A stretch of 64,000 nt of DNA, from the NCBI GenBank assembly GCA_008360975.2, contig CM039210.1, positions 10,294,293-10,358,292 of the forward strand. Reading direction: 5' to 3'. Made by a program: the position numbers and the translations under genes. The notes under the pieces were generated by a model, which saw only the letters and a list, made by a program, of their open reading frames with translations, was not told the DNA's origin and ran no database searches. The first letter of the stretch is position 1, and each line of letters begins with the position of its first letter. This DNA is from Lichenostomus cassidix. Its lineage: Eukaryota > Chordata > Aves > Passeriformes > Meliphagidae. This document shows positions 59,723-64,000 of this stretch, in pieces.

Positions 59723-62341
59723 TCAGTCTCTGCTTGTGGATGGACCAGCTTCTTGGTCATCATCAGAAGGATCACTCGGTTGGTGTTCGGCATTCTGGTT
59801 GTTATTTTGAGGTTGCTGGTTCTGTCTCGGGAGCCGCAGGTCAGGGCGGACGCATTTTGCAGGCAGCCATCGTACCCCAGTATCTGTGGAGATGCAAGCA
59901 TACCCTCGACCCCAAGCAATAAGCTCATGAGGGCCTTCCCAGGTGTTAGTAAGTAGGTTCCGTACCCATACCTTCGCCCGGGGCAAACGCAACTCGCCTG
60001 ATGACTGCAATGAAAGAAAGTGGTTCAAAATCACAGGATTATTCGAGTTTGGTGGCACCGTAAGATGACTGATTGTGTACAAAGCTTTCTCCAATCGACT
60101 CTGTGGTGTTTCCCCATGCATTCCCCCTCTTTGCCTTTCCAAGACACGCTTCAGAGTACCATGAGCGCGTTCCACAATGGCTTGGCCAGTAGGAGAATGC
60201 GGAATACCGAACGTATGGTCTACACCCCATAGGTGCAAAAACTGCCGCGTCTTCTGTGAGGCGTAGGCAGGACCATTGTCGGTTTTCACAGTGGCTGGCA
60301 CCCCCAGGACTGAGAAGGCTAATTTCCAATGGGCAATGGCATCACGACTTTTTTCTCCAGTATGGGCAGTCGCCCACATAGCTGAGGAGAAAGTGTCAAT
60401 AGACACATGCACATACTTGACTCGGCCAAATTCTGGAATGTGTGTCACATCTGTCTGCCACAGCTGCAAGGCCTTTAGACCTCTGGGGTTCACCCCCGAT
60501 GGCAGAGGTACAGCGAGTCCGTGGCAGTCAGCACAAGCACTGACAATGTCACGAGCCTCAGTTGGCATCAATTGAAACTGCTTCTGCAGAGTATGTGCAC
60601 TCTGATGAAAGAAATTGTGCGATGCCTTGGCTTGTGCAATTTTGTCAAGCTGAGGTGCCACCCATGCAGGGTTGGCTAACATGTCAGCCCTGGAATTGCC
60701 TTCTGTTAAAAAGCCTGGTAAATTGGTGTGGCTTCGAATGTGCAGAATATAATATGGATGCACTCGAGCCTGAATCGCCTTCCACAGGGTTCGCAATAGC
60801 GAAAACAGAGTCGCGTTATTGACTTCTTTTAGAAGTGAGCAATCCAAACGTTTGGTTATGTCTGCTACATAAGCAGAGTCGGTGACCAAATTCAAAGGCA
60901 CCTGAGAGAACCGCTGAAAAGCCATGGCAACTGCCTTCAATTCAACCAGTTGAGCAGAGCCTGTCTCGTGGCCTTTCAGCACCTGCCACTCAGATCCTTC
61001 CTTCCAGGTAACAATGGCCTTTCCTGTTCTCCCAGAACCGTCCGTAAAGACGGTGGGTCCATGGACCGGCACCCGGCTGTTCTTTGGCCGCAACATGAGA
61101 TTGACCGAATTTGCCAGCTGCAGCAATTTGTGACTGGGCAGATGATAAGCAATCTGCCCTGAGAAATTTTGCAGTGCACTTTGCAAAGGAGCGCTATTAG
61201 CAAGACTCCATTCGAAATTGTCCCGTGGTACTGGGACAACAATCGTTGCGGGATCAGCCGCCATCAATTGTAAACACCGATATCGGCATTTACTTATCAG
61301 GCAGGCTATCAATTCGAACAATGTGGGTGCTGTCTTTTTTGGCTGATGGGGCAAAAAGACCCATTCCAGGATGTGCAAAGGATCATCCCATTGTTTGTTC
61401 CACTGGCCAATGATACCCGTAGGTTGGAGGTCTGGAGCAGTAATGAAAACAGTGATATCAGTAGAGGGATCTACTCGATAAACCTGATGAGCGGAAACAG
61501 CTTGCTGCACTTCGTTCAGCACTTGTCGCACCTCGGGAGTCAATTGTCGAGGTGAGTTTAGGTCAGAGTCCCCCTTTAAAATATTAAAAAGTGGGGAAAG
61601 TTGTGCGTTGGTCAGTCCCAAATATGGGCGTAACCCGTTGATGATGCCTAGCAATTTTTGGGCATCATTCAAAGTCTTAATAGTGTCTGAGAACTGCACC
61701 TCTTGATGCTGTATGGTTCGATCCAAAATTTTGACTCCCAAATATTTCCAAGGAGGCTGTTGTTGAACCTTTTCCGGAGCAACTTGCAACCCATAGGAAT
61801 GCAAGGCATCGAGCAGTCGAGGCTGTAACCTCTGCAACTCATCCTGGGTGGCTGCTGCCACCAGGATATCATCCATATAATGGTAGCAGAGTGCCTCAGG
61901 AAACTGCTCACGAATTCCGGATAAGGCCTGTGCGACATACCATTGACAGATAGTTGGGCTATTTTTCATGCCCTGAGGTAACACTTTCCATTGAAACCGC
62001 TTTACAGGCTCCGCATTGTTAATTGCAGGCACAGTAAAGGCAAACTTTGGTCTGCCATTGGGGTGCAAAGGGATTGTAAAAAAACAATCCTTTAAATCAA
62101 CGATCAAAATTTCCCACTCAGTGGGAATCATCGTGGGTGAAGGCATGCCAGGCTGTAAACTCCCCATACTTTCCATCACTGCATTGACTTTCCGGAGATC
62201 TTGCAACTGTCTCCATTTCCCCGATTTTTTCTTAATCACAAAAACGGGGGTATTCCAGGGACTGGTAGAAGGTTCTATGTGTCCCTGTTTCAGTTGCTCC
62301 TGAACCAGCTGACAAAGGGCGACTAATTTGTCTTTCGGCAA
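59723..62341 (-). CDS. pol: class II pol: RT-RNase H-integrase, open frame
   Basis: An uninterrupted 872-codon frame on the minus strand. RT: first Asp in VDLKD (residue 82) and YMDD (155-158), with QGMKNSPTICQ between. RNase H: TDGSG (433-437), Glu 467, TDSAY (Asp 488) and Asp 553. Integrase: HHCC finger (His about 575-583, Cys 603 and 606), Asp 631 (QTDVTH), Asp 688 (KTDNGP), Glu 724 (IVERAH), and a C-terminal SH3-like part with a Pro/Gln/Asp-rich tail. All catalytic residues I can check are present. The start is only the first Met in the frame: in such viruses pol is reached by frameshift from pro. Upstream pro is split by a solo LTR, so normal gag-pro-pol expression is blocked. Confidence 0.92.
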   Translation of the reverse strand: MPKDKLVALCQLVQEQLKQGHIEPSTSPWNTPVFVIKKKSGKWRQLQDLRKVNAVMESMGSLQPGMPSPTMIPTEWEILIVDLKDCFFTIPLHPNGRPKFAFTVPAINNAEPVKRFQWKVLPQGMKNSPTICQWYVAQALSGIREQFPEALCYHYMDDILVAAATQDELQRLQPRLLDALHSYGLQVAPEKVQQQPPWKYLGVKILDRTIQHQEVQFSDTIKTLNDAQKLLGIINGLRPYLGLTNAQLSPLFNILKGDSDLNSPRQLTPEVRQVLNEVQQAVSAHQVYRVDPSTDITVFITAPDLQPTGIIGQWNKQWDDPLHILEWVFLPHQPKKTAPTLFELIACLISKCRYRCLQLMAADPATIVVPVPRDNFEWSLANSAPLQSALQNFSGQIAYHLPSHKLLQLANSVNLMLRPKNSRVPVHGPTVFTDGSGRTGKAIVTWKEGSEWQVLKGHETGSAQLVELKAVAMAFQRFSQVPLNLVTDSAYVADITKRLDCSLLKEVNNATLFSLLRTLWKAIQARVHPYYILHIRSHTNLPGFLTEGNSRADMLANPAWVAPQLDKIAQAKASHNFFHQSAHTLQKQFQLMPTEARDIVSACADCHGLAVPLPSGVNPRGLKALQLWQTDVTHIPEFGRVKYVHVSIDTFSSAMWATAHTGEKSRDAIAHWKLAFSVLGVPATVKTDNGPAYASQKTRQFLHLWGVDHTFGIPHSPTGQAIVERAHGTLKRVLERQRGGMHGETPQSRLEKALYTISHLTVPPNSNNPVILNHFLSLQSSGELRLPRAKVWVRNLLTNTWEGPHELIAWGRGYACISTDTGVRWLPAKCVRPDLRLPRQNQQPQNNNQNAEHQPSDPSDDDQEAGPSTSRD

Positions 62342-62427
62342 GGGCCACTGTGGTTCCCATATTGGTGTTTTGGTCAGCCATCATAAAGATAGTGTGGAAT
62401 ATGGTGTGCCCTTGCACACAGTGACCC

Positions 62428-62729
62428 CTATAAAAAATTTGTTGTGATCCGCACCCCCCAAGCTGCCAACACGTCCCGTCCCCAGAGGTTCACTGGAGCT
62501 GGAGTGACATAAGGCCGAATGGAGGCCGTGTGTCCTTCTGGATCCTTCACCAACACAGGTCGCTTACTCAATCGACTCTGCGTTGTTCCCCCCAGCCCCG
62601 CAATATTCAGTCCCACTGGGCACAAAGGCCACGTAGGAGGCCACGAAGCGGCGGAAAGGATCGTTGCATCAGCACCTGTATCGATCAAACCTTGGACTCA
62701 AACTCGATGTGGACGTGCTTTTGGCATGA
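62428..62729 (-). pseudogene. pro: class II protease, cut by a nested LTR
   Basis: Retroviral aspartic protease with active site IDTGAD near 62680 and the flap-like GLGG and WGRDVL (near 62445). It is in another phase from pol, as expected for a pro/pol frameshift arrangement. A stop (plus strand tca near 62700) lies between the nested LTR and the DTG, so the N-terminal link to dUTPase is broken. Confidence 0.85.
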
Positions 62730-62734
62730 TGAGG

Positions 62735-63629
62735 TGTCTTGGTTTTGAAAGACAGGTGTCTGCCAAGAGAGGTTGAACCTTCCCCTAGAGCAGAGGATGT
62801 GATTTTCTTCCCCTCCTCCCTCTGAATTATTTAATTTTGTAAATCAAGGGCTTTCAGGCAAAGGTATGGGAAAAAGGAGTATCAGTTCTTTACTAGTATC
62901 TATAAACAAACAATAACAATAATAGCAAACCACAACTAGAACCAGAAAACCAAACAGCAGATAACGTGAGCTGCTGAGTCTTCTCCCGTGTGGTGTAATC
63001 ACGGTTGCAAGCAGCAGGGGCGCTGTTGAGCTCCCGGCCGGCCAGGGCAGGTGCGATGACTCCCGAGCGGCTGTAGGTGGCGCTGTGGCGCAGGGTCAGG
63101 TCACTGTCCGGCAACTGCAATGGCGGACGGGCTGAGGAACACGCAGCGCAGCAGGAACAGCTCAGGGCAGCGAGGGAACAGGGCAACAGGAGCGGGCGCT
63201 CTCTCTCTCTCCGGCCAGCGAGAATTTCTACAGTCACAGCAGACGCTGTGGTCTCATGCGGCAGAGGGCGGGGGCAGGCAGCAGAGGCAGCCGGACTCTC
63301 CCGGCAGCAGCCACGAGGGAACGCAGCCCGGGGGGGGGGGGGAAACGTGCCCCTCCCCGTGAGGAGAAAAGTTGAATCAAAGCTCACCCAGCCAGGAGGG
63401 AAGAGAAGCAGGGCACAGTTGGATCTCCTCTGGTAGCAGCTGGAAAGCCAGGAGGCAGCAGCCTCTCCCCTCAGCATCCGAACCACGAGAGAGAGTGTTC
63501 CCCAGCAGCTCTCCCTTACCTTGCCCAAAAACCTAGCCTTTGTCTTTTACAAAAGGGTTTGATTGCTCCGAAAATCAGACGATTTGTTGCCTAGTGACAG
63601 GAATGGGAAGAAATTCTCAACCCCCAACA
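62735..63629 (-). mobile_element. solo LTR, 0.9 kb family (copy 2), nested in class II pro
   Basis: 895 bp. Plus-strand ends TGTCTTGG and CCCCAACA, with a perfect 5-bp duplication tgagg (62730-62734 and 63630-63634). It is the inverted homologue of 9118-10031 along its whole length. It contains a run of 13 G at 63330-63342. A 211-codon frame inside it is GC-driven and unlike any known domain. Confidence 0.93.
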
Positions 63630-63634
63630 TGAGG

Positions 63635-64000
63635 GTACATGTCATCTGTGGTGACTCATTGGAGATAGATGCAGCCCAGTAGACCTGCGGAAGTCCTGGC
63701 AGTTCAGTGCTGTCACCTCCGCCAACTTGCTGGTCTACCCTGGGAACAGGAGACTCACAAGGCAACAAGTGAGCAAGACGAGTGTGCGCAGGAATGGTGA
63801 CAGGAGGATCAGGAGTGGAAACCGTAGCGTGAATTTGGCCCTTGAAACCAGCATTTATGAACTCTGGAAGAACCAGGATTCCTTGGCTAGTGGCCTCAGG
63901 CCCTGCCATGAGCAGTGCACTGGTCCCCTGATCCAGGGAACCATCCACCTCCAAGGGAACCCTGTGGGCATCGTCAGATTCTAAGACGACTGTTGCTGCG
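63635..64000 (-). pseudogene. class II dUTPase-like domain (5' part of pro)
   Basis: Reads VLPEFINAGFKGQIHATVS then IPAHTRLAHLLPCESP, matching the beta-barrel motifs of the retroviral dUTPase that precedes protease in betaretroviruses. Downstream is QVYWAASISNESPQM, as at the dUTPase-protease junction, where the nested LTR begins. Coding continues past the window edge. Confidence 0.75.

Larger units (their letters stand above)
59165..64000 (-). mobile_element. class II (betaretrovirus-like) provirus, 3' part, env-less
   Basis: A minus-strand provirus whose 5' end lies beyond the window. In coding order: dUTPase-like part (63954-63635), a nested solo LTR (63629-62735), protease (62729-62428), RT-RNase H-integrase (62341-59723), a 0.28 kb non-coding tail, polypurine tract (59440-59428) and 3' LTR (59427-59165). 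The dUTPase joined to protease and the QGMKNSPTICQ-type RT point to beta-like class II. env is absent. It lies in the intron after UBAP2 exon 14, antisense. Confidence 0.9.

Noticed and set aside
62893..63528. 211-codon minus-strand open frame as a new gene
   Set aside because: It lies wholly inside a solo LTR with clear ends and duplication. It is GC-driven, and the sister LTR at 9118 has the frame broken.
1..64000. CRISPR arrays, tRNA or rRNA genes, bacterial operons
   Set aside because: No spaced direct repeats, cloverleaf-like sequences or tightly packed genes were seen; gene structure and repeats are vertebrate.

Overview
This window is vertebrate nuclear DNA and almost certainly from a bird. 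It carries long and short copies of the avian CR1 retroposon, several avian-type LTR families, and 14 internal coding exons of UBAP2 (ubiquitin-associated protein 2) on the + strand, all with AG/GT borders and one continuous phase. UBAP2 is sex-linked in birds, with a Z copy and, in several species, a retained W copy. The exceptional load of endogenous retroviruses (ERVs) and solo LTRs, many nested, makes a W origin attractive, but the sequence alone cannot separate W from Z.

Layout. 1-6256: UBAP2 intron with a CR1 split by a 1.4 kb solo LTR. 6257-36812: thirteen UBAP2 exons in introns holding CR1 copies and solo LTRs. 36813-58865: one 22 kb intron holding (a) two clear and one doubtful remnant of intronless type I interferon genes (about 39.1-39.4, 40.5-41.0 and 53.25-53.95 kb, all minus strand), (b) a 7.5 kb gammaretrovirus-like provirus on the minus strand (45449-52984) with both LTRs, a tRNA-Arg-type primer site, broken gag-pol and no env, (c) many solo LTRs, an orphan tRNA-Leu-type primer site, CR1 fragments and a small hAT-type DNA transposon. 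58866-58944: UBAP2 exon 14. 59165-64000: the 3' part of a class II (betaretrovirus-like) provirus on the minus strand, with an open 872-codon RT-RNase H-integrase frame, no env, and a 0.9 kb solo LTR at its dUTPase-protease junction.

How it fits together. The only host gene with a visibly working structure is UBAP2: its 1,878 bp of visible coding sequence is open. The interferon copies are broken by frameshifts or stops. Nested insertions give a relative clock: CR1 copies came before the long LTRs; the gamma-like provirus came before the class II LTR inside its pol; the class II provirus came before the 0.9 kb LTR inside its protease region. Both proviruses and most LTRs lie antisense to UBAP2. 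I see no CRISPR array, operon, tRNA or rRNA gene, and no clearly novel gene system. The most unusual content is the interferon relics inside a UBAP2 intron and the nested, env-less proviruses.
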